The notes under the pieces are model-generated. The model did no database searches. It was not told the origin of the DNA and saw nothing but the letters and a program-made list of their open reading frames with translations. A program made the translations under genes and the position numbers. A stretch of 64,000 nucleotides of DNA from Nocardia yamanashiensis NBRC 100130. Lineage in GTDB: Bacteria; Actinomycetota; Actinomycetes; Mycobacteriales; Mycobacteriaceae. The stretch covers positions 1-64,000 of the forward strand of contig NZ_BDCD01000024.1 in assembly GCF_001613325.1 (NCBI RefSeq), read 5' to 3'. Below are positions 1-8,971 of the stretch, in pieces; position 1 is the stretch's first letter, and each line of letters opens with the position of its first letter.

Positions 1-1
1 G

Positions 2-757
2 GCGCAGGCCGCAGCTGATGCGCGGGCCGCCGAGGCGGACGCGGCCAAGGCTGGGCGCAGGCCCATCGTGCCGGTGGTACTGCTCGCGCTCGCGGCGGTG
101 CTGTTGTGGGGGTCTTCGCGGATGACGTGGGCCAGCCTCGAGATCACCAGTGATTACGGGCTGCCGCGGACGAAGGATCTCGACGGCGGGGTGTGGTTCG
201 GCGCCCTGACGCCATTGGCGCTGGTTTTCCTGGCCACCATCGCGGCCGTCTTCGCCACGCACGGCTGGGCCAGGCGCGGCATCGGCGTGGTGGTCGCGGT
301 GCTGGCCGCTGTCGCGGCGGTGCCGGGGTACGCCCTGTTGGTCGGGCGTGGGGAGACCGCCGACCGGGCGGCACGGCTGGCCGAATTGCACGGTGGCGAC
401 CATGCGGGGGCGGTGACGACCTCGACATTGCCCGCCGTGTTGTCTCTCGCGGGCGCGGTGGCCGCGTTCCTCGCCGGGCTGCTGCTGGTCCGGACGTCGG
501 CGGGCGCGCCCAAGATGTCCGGCAAGTACGACAATCCGGCCAAACGGAAGCTGTCGGCGGCCGAGCAGGTCGCCGAGCATCACGTGCGTTCGCAGCAGGC
601 CGAATCCGGGTCGCCGCAAGGCGGTGAACAGCAGCTTTCCGGCCGCGTGCTGTGGGATGCGCTCGACGAAGGCGTCGATCCGACCGATATCGAAACCAAT
701 ACCCCTGCCGCACACGATGATCCAGGTAGCGGGGACGCGGGTCACCACGCCCGCTGA
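2..757 (+). CDS. Trp-operon-associated membrane protein (TIGR02234-like), 5' partial
   Basis: The frame is open from the first bases of the window, so the true start lies upstream. Visible are four hydrophobic segments, the first just after an Ala/Arg-rich stretch, with a conserved-looking GSSRMTW motif after the first segment. A hydrophilic tail of about 70 residues follows the last segment. Position directly upstream of trpC matches the uncharacterised membrane protein found between trpE and trpC in mycobacteria and nocardiae (Rv1610 type, recalled from memory). Role in tryptophan metabolism is inferred only from this position. The last gene end and trpC are 150 bases apart, so trpC may also have its own promoter. 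Confidence 0.8.
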   Translation, partial: AQAAADARAAEADAAKAGRRPIVPVVLLALAAVLLWGSSRMTWASLEITSDYGLPRTKDLDGGVWFGALTPLALVFLATIAAVFATHGWARRGIGVVVAVLAAVAAVPGYALLVGRGETADRAARLAELHGGDHAGAVTTSTLPAVLSLAGAVAAFLAGLLLVRTSAGAPKMSGKYDNPAKRKLSAAEQVAEHHVRSQQAESGSPQGGEQQLSGRVLWDALDEGVDPTDIETNTPAAHDDPGSGDAGHHAR

Positions 758-853
758 GCAGGTGGGGGACCGGAACCCGGTCGCCCGGACAGACCCGGCG
801 TCAAGCACGGGAACATAGCCATTTACTCTTTATCAGCATCGGTGAGACAGCGC

Positions 854-891
854 CTGGGGGGATTTCTCAGGCAGCAAGTCCGTCTCCCCAG
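854..891 (+). promoter_or_regulatory. Hairpin abutting the trpC ribosome binding site
   Basis: CTGGGGGGA (854-862) can pair with TCTCCCCAG (883-891), with one G-U pair, and the right arm ends exactly where the trpC Shine-Dalgarno GAAAGGA begins. Such a stem could influence trpC translation, but the loop is 20 bases and there is no T-run, so it is not a classical attenuator. Function is inferred. Confidence 0.3.
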
Positions 892-907
892 AAAGGATTC
901 GAGCCAG

Positions 908-1722
908 ATGACGGTACTCGACTCGATTCTCGACGGGGTCCGCGCGGATGTGGCCGCGCGCGAAGCCCTCCTGGACTTCCAGGCTGTGAAGGCCGCCGCC
1001 GCCAAGGCCCCTTCCCCGCGTGACGCCAAGGCCGCGTTGCACGCGGACGGTATCGGCGTCATCGCCGAGGTGAAGCGGGCCAGCCCCTCCAAGGGCGCGC
1101 TCGCGGACATCCCGAACCCCGCCGACCTGGCCCGCGCCTACGAGGACGGCGGCGCCCGCATCATCAGCGTGCTGACCGAGCAGCGCCGCTTCGGCGGTTC
1201 CCTCGCCGATCTGGACGCCGTGCGCGCCGCGGTCGACATCCCGGTCCTGCGCAAGGACTTCATCGTCGGCCCGTACCAGATCCACGAGGCCCGTGCACAC
1301 GGTGCGGATGTCATCCTCCTGATCGTGGCCGCGCTCGAGCAGGCCGTGCTGGAGTCTCTCATCGATCGCGCCGAATCGCTCGGGATGACCGCGCTGGTCG
1401 AGGTGCACACCGAAGAGGAAGCCGACCGCGCCCTGCTGGCCGGCGCCAGCGTGATCGGCGTGAACGCCCGCAATCTGAAGACCCTCGAGGTGGATCGCGA
1501 CGTGTTCTCGCGTATCGCCCCCGGTCTGCCCAGCGAGATCATCCGTGTGGCCGAGTCCGGCATTCGCGGCACCGCGGACCTGCTGGCCTACGCCGGTGCG
1601 GGCGCGGACGCCGTGCTCGTCGGCGAGGGCCTGGTCACCAGCGGTGACCCGCGCGCCGCGGTGGCCGAACTGGTCACCGCCGGAACCCATCCCTCCTGCC
1701 CGAAGCCGGTCCGGCGGGGCCG

Positions 1723-1726
<4 letters not shown>
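908..1726 (+). CDS. trpC: Indole-3-glycerol phosphate synthase
   Basis: Converts CdRP to indole-3-glycerol phosphate in the cytoplasm, the fourth step of tryptophan synthesis from chorismate. The 272-residue TIM-barrel protein shows the family motif IAEVKRASPSKG near residue 50, the catalytic-lysine strand RKDFI, and the phosphate-binding VGEGLV near the end. ATG 908 is chosen because GAAAGGA lies about 10 bases upstream and the family N-terminus (VLDSILDGV) begins there; a GTG at 842 would add 22 residues unlike the family. The stop codon overlaps the trpB start, indicating translational coupling. Length is normal for actinobacterial TrpC. Confidence 0.96.
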
Positions 1727-3011
<1,285 letters not shown>

Positions 3012-3015
<4 letters not shown>

Positions 3016-3812
3016 GCCAGCAGTCCCGTCTCGCCAATACCTTTGCCGCGGCCCGCGAGGAGAACCGCGCGGCGCTCATCGGCTACCTGCCGGCCGGTTA
3101 CCCGGACCTGCAGGGCTCCATCGACGTGTGCCGCACCATGGTCGAATCCGGTTGCGACATCATCGAAGTCGGCGTCGCCTACTCCGATCCGGTGATGGAC
3201 GGCCCGACCATCCAGCGCGCCGCCGAACAGGCCCTGGCCGGCGGCGTGCGGGTGCGCGACGTGTTCAAGGTCGTGGAGGCCATCTCCCAGGCCGGCGGCA
3301 AGGCCGTGGTCATGACCTACTGGAATCCGGTGCTGAAGTACGGCGTCGAACCCTTCTCCCGCGATCTCGCGGCGGCGGGCGGCCTCGGGCTCATCACGCC
3401 GAACCTGATTCCGGAGGAGGCCGACGACTGGTTCATCGCCTCGTCCACCCACAATCTGGATCGCATCTTCCTGGTCGCGCCGTCCTCCACCGAGGAGCGC
3501 CTGGTCAAGACCCTGGAAGCTTCGCGCGGATTCGTCTACGCCGCCTCCACCATGGGTGTGACCGGCGCCCGTGACGCGGTATCGGACATGGCTCCGGCGC
3601 TGTGCGCCCGGGTGCGCGCGCATTCCGACATCCCGATCGGCGTCGGCCTGGGTGTGCGCAATGGCGCGCAGGCCGCCGAGATCGCTTCCTACGCGGACGG
3701 CGTCATCGTCGGTTCGGCGCTGGTGAGCGCCGCCGCCGAGGGCCTGGGCGCGGTCGCGAAGCTGACCGAGGAGCTCGCCCACGGCGTGCGCTCGGCGGGC
3801 GTCGCCTCGTAA
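3012..3812 (+). CDS. trpA: Tryptophan synthase alpha chain
   Basis: Cleaves indole-3-glycerol phosphate to indole and glyceraldehyde 3-phosphate and channels indole to TrpB. The 266-residue TIM barrel has the catalytic glutamate in IIEVGVAYSDP and the catalytic aspartate in the same segment, plus phosphate-binding GVGLGVRNG and IVGSALV. GTG 3012 overlaps the trpB TGA (GTGA), so translation is coupled; the much longer open frame upstream is an antisense-free shadow in the trpB region. A strong terminator follows 14 bases after the stop and closes the operon. Confidence 0.96.
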
Positions 3813-3825
3813 TTCCCCGAACGGC

Positions 3826-3859
3826 AAGGGCGCGTATCGAACTCGATACGCGCCCTTTT
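3826..3859 (+). terminator. Terminator of the trp operon
   Basis: Perfect 15-bp stem: AAGGGCGCGTATCGA (3826-3840), loop AC, and its complement at 3843-3857, followed by a short T-run. It sits just after trpA. Confidence 0.9.
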
Positions 3860-3983
3860 CGTATTCCGGAGAATGGCCTGTGGCTACTGTTTGGCTAACT
3901 AATGAAAATGGTCGAATTCGTTTGTCAAGCATGCTTTATCGCCCTTAACCGTGCGATTTGAGAAGGTGCTGAGAAGTTAGTTA

Positions 3984-5360
3984 ATGTTCAGCAATATGTT
4001 GAGCATTCTCGCACCCGCCCCTCACAAGGAGCGGTTGCCCGACAACGAGGTCGATCCGCTCTACAAGCGGATGCGCTGGCAGATCTTCATCGGCATCTTC
4101 TTCGGGTATGCCGCGTACTACCTGGTTCGCAAGAACTTCGCGCTGGCCATCCCGTACCTCACCGACGGCGAGCACGGCGACTACTCCAAAGGCCAGATGG
4201 GCCTGGTGCTTTCGGCCATCTCGCTGTCCTACGGCATCTCCAAGTTCGTGATGGGGCTGATCTCCGACCGCTCCAATCCGCGCGTCTTCCTGCCGCTGGG
4301 CCTGGTGCTGTCAGCGAGCGTCATGCTCTTCATGGGCTTCGTGGAATGGTCCACCTCCAGCGTGCTGATCATGTTCGTGCTGCTGTTCGTCTGCGGCTGG
4401 TTCCAGGGCATGGGCTGGCCGCCGTCCGGGCGCACCATGGTGCACTGGTGGTCGCAGAAGGAACGCGGCGGCATCGTCTCGGTGTGGAACACCGCGCACA
4501 ATGTCGGCGGCGGCCTGCCGCCGCTGCTGTTCCTGATCGGCATGGCCTGGTTCCACGACTGGCGTTCGGCGTTCTACATGCCGGCGTTCCTGGCCATCGC
4601 GGTGGCGATCTTCGCGTACTTCATGATGCGCGACACCCCGCAGTCGGTGGGGCTGCCGCCGATCGAGGAGTACAAGAACGACTATCCGCCGGACTATTCG
4701 GCCAAGGACGAGCAGGAACTCACCGCCAAGCAGATCTTCCGGCAGTACATCCTGCCCAACAAGCTGCTCTGGTACATCGCGTTCGCGAACGTCTTCGTCT
4801 ACCTGCTGCGCTACGGCGTGCTGGACTGGTCGCCGACCTATCTCAAAGAGGTCAAGCATTTCACCCTGGACAAGTCCTCGTGGGCGTACTTCCTCTACGA
4901 GTACGCGGGCATTCCGGGCACGCTGCTGGCGGGCTGGATGTCGGACAAGGTGTTTCGCGGTAATCGCGGCGCCACGGGCGTGTTCTTCATGGGCCTGGTG
5001 ACGGTCGCGGTCATCGTGTTCTGGATGGCTCCGGCGGACTCGCCCGGCATCAGCATGGCCTGCATGATCGTCATCGGCTTCCTGATCTACGGACCGGTCA
5101 TGTTGATCGGCCTGCACGCCCTGGAACTGGTGTCGAAGAAGGCGGCCGGTTCGGCGGCAGGCTTCACCGGCCTGTTCGGCTACCTCGGCGGCTCGGTCGC
5201 GGCCAGCGCCGTAATCGGTTACACCGTCGACCATTTCGGCTGGAACGGCGGTTTCGCGATTCTCATCGGCGGCGGCATCGGAGCGGTGCTGTTGCTGATC
5301 CTGACCATGGTCAGCGAGAAGGAGCACAAGGAACAACTGGAACTGGTGGAGGCGCGCTAG
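3984..5360 (+). CDS. glpT: Glycerol-3-phosphate transporter (MFS, organophosphate:phosphate antiporter)
   Basis: Inner-membrane exchanger of glycerol 3-phosphate for phosphate. The 458-residue protein has 12 predicted membrane segments. It carries GlpT/UhpT-family sequence throughout: YYLVRKNFALAIPYL in helix 1, GISKFVMGLISDR before helix 3, and WFQGMGWPPSGRTMVHWW in helix 4. ATG 3984 is the first start after the intergenic region; ATG 3996 is an alternative. It sits alone between the trp operon and lgt, which I recall as neighbours in mycobacteria, so it looks like an insertion into the backbone. TAACTAA (3896-3902) and TTAGTTA (3977-3983) form a weak inverted repeat flanking its leader. Confidence 0.9.
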   Translation: MFSNMLSILAPAPHKERLPDNEVDPLYKRMRWQIFIGIFFGYAAYYLVRKNFALAIPYLTDGEHGDYSKGQMGLVLSAISLSYGISKFVMGLISDRSNPRVFLPLGLVLSASVMLFMGFVEWSTSSVLIMFVLLFVCGWFQGMGWPPSGRTMVHWWSQKERGGIVSVWNTAHNVGGGLPPLLFLIGMAWFHDWRSAFYMPAFLAIAVAIFAYFMMRDTPQSVGLPPIEEYKNDYPPDYSAKDEQELTAKQIFRQYILPNKLLWYIAFANVFVYLLRYGVLDWSPTYLKEVKHFTLDKSSWAYFLYEYAGIPGTLLAGWMSDKVFRGNRGATGVFFMGLVTVAVIVFWMAPADSPGISMACMIVIGFLIYGPVMLIGLHALELVSKKAAGSAAGFTGLFGYLGGSVAASAVIGYTVDHFGWNGGFAILIGGGIGAVLLLILTMVSEKEHKEQLELVEAR

Positions 5361-5415
5361 TGGCGGCGAGTCGCGGCGTGGCGATGGGCAGCGGCGCTCT
5401 CGGACAAGATTCCAG

Positions 5416-5421
5416 TACGGT
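5416..5421 (+). promoter_or_regulatory. Putative -10 element for leaderless lgt
   Basis: TACGGT lies six bases before the GTG start of lgt. This spacing would put the transcription start on the start codon. No Shine-Dalgarno is visible. Confidence 0.45.
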
Positions 5422-5427
5422 GGGCGC

Positions 5428-6558
5428 GTGACCTTACGAGCCCTTGCCGAGAGCACCGGCGCCGACGTTCTGGCCTACATTCCCAGCCCCGCCCGCGGCG
5501 TCTGGTACCTCGGACCTTTCCCGCTGCGGGCGTACGCGCTGTGCATCATCATCGGCATCGTCGCGGCCATCTGGCTGGGGGAGAAGCGCTGGCAGGCGCG
5601 CGGCGGACAGGCCGGCATGGTCCTGGACGTCGCCATGTTCGCGGTGCCGTTCGGTCTTATCGGCGGGCGGCTGTACCACGTGGCCACCGACTGGGAGAAG
5701 TACTTCGGGCCCGGCGGGCGCCCGGGCGACTTCTGGAAGGTGTGGCAGGGCGGTCTCGGCATCTGGGGCGCGGTGGCGCTGGGCGCGTTCGGCGCCTGGA
5801 TCGCCTGCCGCATGTACCGAATCCCGTTGCCCGCCTTCGGTGATGCGGTGGCGCCCGGCATTCTGCTGGCGCAGGCCATCGGGCGGCTCGGCAACTACTT
5901 CAACCAGGAGCTCTACGGCCGCGAGACCACCCTGCCGTGGGGTCTGGAGATCTACGAGCGGTATTCCGGCGCCACCCCGGACATGATGAACGGCACCTCG
6001 TCCGGCGTGATCATCAAGATCGTGCAGCCCACCTTCCTGTACGAGATGGTGTGGAATCTGCTCGGCGTGGCGGTGCTGCTGTATCTGGATCGCAAGTTCC
6101 GGATCGGGCACGGGCGGCTGTTCGCGCTGTACGTGGCGATCTACTGCTTCGGGCGGTTCTTCGTCGAACTGCTGCGCGATGACGAGGCCACCCACATCGC
6201 GGGCATCCGCATCAACTCCTTCACCTCCGCGGTCGTATTCCTCTGCGCCGTCGCGTATTTCGTGTTCGCCACCAAGGGCCGGGAGACGCCGGAGCAACTG
6301 CGGCCGGGCATCGAGCGGCCGTGGCCGTGGCAGCTGGGCGCGCTGCGCGCCTTCGGGGCGGCGGGCACGGTGGCATCCGAACCGGCGGGTCCGGCGGCAT
6401 CCGAACCGGAGGCCGACTCCGAATCACCGTCCGACGGCAACGAATCCGGCGAGCCCGGCGATAACACCGCAGAATCCGGCGATTCCGAGCCGGTGGCGAA
6501 GGACGATGTGAAACTCGACAAGACGGACAAGGTCGACTCGGGCAAGAATGACTCCTGA
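5428..6558 (+). CDS. lgt: Prolipoprotein diacylglyceryl transferase
   Basis: Transfers diacylglycerol from phosphatidylglycerol to the lipobox cysteine of prolipoproteins, in the cytoplasmic membrane. The 376-residue protein has about seven membrane segments and the Lgt signature GRLGNYFNQELYG near residue 150. The N-terminus contains the typical GPFPLRAYAL segment. After the last membrane segment there is a hydrophilic Pro/Ser/Glu/Asp-rich tail of roughly 90 residues, as in mycobacterial Lgt but of low complexity. Several predicted substrates are encoded in this window (the binding proteins at 7.3, 18.4 and 32.0 kb and the beta-lactamase). Confidence 0.95.
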   Translation: MTLRALAESTGADVLAYIPSPARGVWYLGPFPLRAYALCIIIGIVAAIWLGEKRWQARGGQAGMVLDVAMFAVPFGLIGGRLYHVATDWEKYFGPGGRPGDFWKVWQGGLGIWGAVALGAFGAWIACRMYRIPLPAFGDAVAPGILLAQAIGRLGNYFNQELYGRETTLPWGLEIYERYSGATPDMMNGTSSGVIIKIVQPTFLYEMVWNLLGVAVLLYLDRKFRIGHGRLFALYVAIYCFGRFFVELLRDDEATHIAGIRINSFTSAVVFLCAVAYFVFATKGRETPEQLRPGIERPWPWQLGALRAFGAAGTVASEPAGPAASEPEADSESPSDGNESGEPGDNTAESGDSEPVAKDDVKLDKTDKVDSGKNDS

Positions 6559-6603
6559 CCACCCGGTATCGGGCTGACCGGCCCGGCGTTTCAGGAGGAT
6601 CGA

Positions 6604-7083
6604 GTGACCGACCCGTTCAACAAACAGCCCGAACAGGGCCCGCAGTACGGCGCGCCCGGCACGGGCCCGCAGTACGGTCAGCCGCAGCAGCCCTACGAGC
6701 AGCCGCAGTTCGACCAGCAGCAGCCCTACGGCGCGCAGCCGCAGCCCCAGTACGGTCAGCCGCAGTACGGCCAGCAGCCCTACGGCGCACCGGGTTACGG
6801 TCAGCCCACGCCCTACGGCGCGGATCCGGAGGCGCCCTTCGGCCGCAATGTGTTCGGCGTTCCGTACTCGGACAAGAGCAAGCTGACCGCGGGCCTGCTG
6901 CAGATCTTCCTGGGCGGCTTCGGCATCGGCCGCTTCTACCTGGGCTACAGCACCATCGGCGTGCTGCAGCTCGTCGTCACCATCGTCACCTGCGGTATCG
7001 GCAGCATCTGGGGCCTGGTCGACGGCATTCTGATCCTCGTCGACAAGGTGCCGGACCCGCAGGGCCGCCCGCTCAAGGACTAG
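6604..7083 (+). CDS. TM2-domain protein with Gln/Pro/Tyr-rich N-terminus
   Basis: Residues 1-80 are a low-complexity cytoplasmic region with repeated QYGQP/QQPYGA units. Residues 85-155 form a TM2 domain: two membrane helices with GGFGIGRFYLGY and IWGLVDGILIL. GTG 6604 follows a good Shine-Dalgarno (AGGAGG). The gene starts 45 bases after lgt and is followed by a terminator, so it may be cotranscribed with lgt. TM2 proteins have no defined biochemical role. Confidence 0.85.
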   Translation: MTDPFNKQPEQGPQYGAPGTGPQYGQPQQPYEQPQFDQQQPYGAQPQPQYGQPQYGQQPYGAPGYGQPTPYGADPEAPFGRNVFGVPYSDKSKLTAGLLQIFLGGFGIGRFYLGYSTIGVLQLVVTIVTCGIGSIWGLVDGILILVDKVPDPQGRPLKD

Positions 7084-7108
7084 CGCCGGGCGCGCGACAC
7101 ACCGACTT

Positions 7109-7144
7109 CGGGCGGGCACCACCGGGCAGGGCGGTGCCCGCCCG
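7109..7144 (+). terminator. Terminator after the TM2 gene
   Basis: CGGGCGGGCACC (7109-7120) pairs perfectly with GGTGCCCGCCCG (7133-7144) around a 12-base loop. There is no T-run, so termination may be partial. Confidence 0.6.
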
Positions 7145-7246
7145 CCGCTATCATCACCACCGGAAAACGCGCAAGGTTTACGCGCGACGTGAGCATTGTC
7201 GTGCCGAGTGGTCGGATTGTGGCGTACCCTTTGCCGGTTGTTTGTC

Positions 7247-7263
7247 GCGTGGTCGTACCACGC
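7247..7263 (+). promoter_or_regulatory. Palindrome upstream of the ABC binding-protein gene
   Basis: GCGTGGT and ACCACGC are separated by three bases, immediately before the Shine-Dalgarno GAGGAGAGG. A -10-like TACCCT lies at 7225-7230. The palindrome could be an operator or a leader hairpin. Confidence 0.35.
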
Positions 7264-7285
7264 TCGAGGAGAGGTGTTCCCCGCC

Positions 7286-8041
7286 GTGCGTCGTCGTAAG
7301 CTCTTCGCCGCCCTGGCCGCCGTCGTGGTGGCCGCCGGTATCACCGCCTGCAGCAGCAGCTCCGACTCCGACACCCTGAAGGTCGGCACCGAGGGCACCT
7401 ACTCGCCGTTCAGCTACAAGGAGAACGGCGAACTCACCGGGTACGACATCGAGGTCATCAAGGCCGTCGGCGACAAGATCGGTCGCAAGGTCGAGTTCGT
7501 CACCACCACCTGGGATTCCATCTTCGCCGGTCTGGAAGCCAAGCGCTTCGACCTGGTCGCCAATCAGGTGACGGTGAATCCCGAACGCACGCAGAAGTAT
7601 TCGCTCTCGGACCCGTACACCACCTCCGAGGGCGTCATCGTCACCAAGACCGGCGACTCCTCCATCCACGCGCTCGCCGACCTGAACGGCAAGAACTGCG
7701 CGCAGTCCTCCACCAGCAACTGGTCCAAGGTCGCCTCCGGCGCGGGCTGCAAGGTGGACAGCGTCGAGGGCTTCGTGCAGGCCGTGCAGCTGCTGAAGAC
7801 CGGCCGCGTGAACGCCACCGTCAACGACACCCTCGCGGTGAACGAGTACATCAAGAAGAACGGCACCGGCGATGTGCAGGTGGGCGGCAAGACCGGTGAG
7901 ATCAGCAAGATGGCCTTCGCCGCGCGCAAGGATTCCCAGGACCTGACCGACAAGATCAACAAGGCGCTCGGCGAGCTGCGTGCCGACGGGACCCTGGCCA
8001 AGATCTCCGAGAAGTACTTCGGAACCGACGTCAGCAAGTAA
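7286..8041 (+). CDS. Polar amino acid (cystine-like) ABC transporter substrate-binding lipoprotein
   Basis: Extracytoplasmic ligand-binding protein of family 3. The signal peptide ends in lipobox ITAC with Cys22. The mature part begins KVGTEGTYSPF and contains ELTGYDIEV, TWDSIFAGL and VNPERTQKY, resembling cystine-binding TcyA/FliY proteins; ligand specificity is inferred. GTG 7286 is chosen because it gives a normal n-region (RRRK) and follows GAGGAGAGG; GTG 7274 is possible. The 251-residue length is typical. The permease follows after six bases. Confidence 0.85.
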   Translation: MRRRKLFAALAAVVVAAGITACSSSSDSDTLKVGTEGTYSPFSYKENGELTGYDIEVIKAVGDKIGRKVEFVTTTWDSIFAGLEAKRFDLVANQVTVNPERTQKYSLSDPYTTSEGVIVTKTGDSSIHALADLNGKNCAQSSTSNWSKVASGAGCKVDSVEGFVQAVQLLKTGRVNATVNDTLAVNEYIKKNGTGDVQVGGKTGEISKMAFAARKDSQDLTDKINKALGELRADGTLAKISEKYFGTDVSK

Positions 8042-8047
8042 CCCGAT

Positions 8048-8746
8048 ATGCCGATCGCGCTGAGCGACACCCTGGCTCTCGACGACGCGACCTGGTCGCT
8101 GATCCGGGAGAACCTGTGGCCGATGCTGAAGGCCACCGTCGAGATGACGCTGCCGCTCACCGCGATCAGCTTCGTCATCGGCCTGGCCATCGCCGTATTC
8201 GTGGCGCTGGCCCGGATGTCGAAGATGTGGCCGGTGCAGGCGGCGGCCCGCTTCTACATCTCGATTATTCGCGGCACGCCGCTGCTGCTGCAGCTGTTCA
8301 TCATCTTCTACGGCCTGCCGAATCTCGGGATCGTCTTCGACCCGTTCCCGGCGGCGGTCATCGCCTTCAGCCTCAATGTCGGCGGGTACGGCGCGGAAAT
8401 CGTTCGTGCCGCCATCCTTTCGGTCGCCGAGGGGCAATGGGAGGCGTCCTACGCGGTCGGCATGAGCCACGCGCAGGCGTTGCGGCTGGTCATCCTCCCG
8501 CAAGCCTCGCGCATCGCGGTGCCGCCGCTGTCCAACACCCTCATCTCTCTGGTGAAGGACACCTCGCTCGCCTCCACCATCACCGTGACCGAGTTGCTGA
8601 GAACTGCCCAGGACGCCGCCGCGCCGACCTTCGACTTCTTCTGGCTCTACACCGTGGCCGCCGCTTACTACTGGGTGATCTGCCTGATTCTGGGTTTCGG
8701 GCAGAGCCGCCTGGAGACCCGCCTCGCCCGTCACGTAGCCCGTTGA
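8048..8746 (+). CDS. Polar amino acid ABC transporter permease
   Basis: Cytoplasmic-membrane permease of the HisM/GlnP family, 232 residues, with about five membrane segments. The coupling (EAA) loop is seen in EGQWEASYAVGMSHAQ followed by ILPQASRIAVPPL. The short gap to the upstream binding-protein gene indicates an operon. No ATP-binding subunit follows, so the importer must borrow an ATPase encoded elsewhere. Confidence 0.88.
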   Translation: MPIALSDTLALDDATWSLIRENLWPMLKATVEMTLPLTAISFVIGLAIAVFVALARMSKMWPVQAAARFYISIIRGTPLLLQLFIIFYGLPNLGIVFDPFPAAVIAFSLNVGGYGAEIVRAAILSVAEGQWEASYAVGMSHAQALRLVILPQASRIAVPPLSNTLISLVKDTSLASTITVTELLRTAQDAAAPTFDFFWLYTVAAAYYWVICLILGFGQSRLETRLARHVAR

Positions 8747-8754
8747 CCCAGTAG

Positions 8755-8864
8755 TTCGTGGCGCGTCTCGTTCTGGACTGACGGAGCGGGGGAGCGAAGC
8801 GGAGGAGCGGAGGAGGGAAGAACGAGACATACAGCGCCACGAACCCGCCGGAGCGAAGCGGAGG
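8755..8864. repeat. Inverted repeat enclosing a purine-rich direct repeat
   Basis: TTCGTGGCGCGTCTCGTTCT (8755-8774) is complementary to 8819-8843 except for a five-base insert (ATACA) in the right arm. The 44-base spacer is almost all purine on the + strand. GGAGCGAAGCGGAGG occurs at 8791-8805 inside the spacer and again at 8850-8864 just outside the right arm. It lies where an ABC ATPase gene would be expected and precedes pyk. It may act as a terminator-like structure; its origin is unclear. Confidence 0.6.
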
Positions 8865-8971
8865 CAAATAGGCACTGACCCGGTGTTTGCTGAACAGCAG
8901 GTGTATATCTTTCGCGACAGCCCGTGCCCGTTCAGCGGGACGAATGTCACAGGTCTAGGGTTGTTCTCGTG

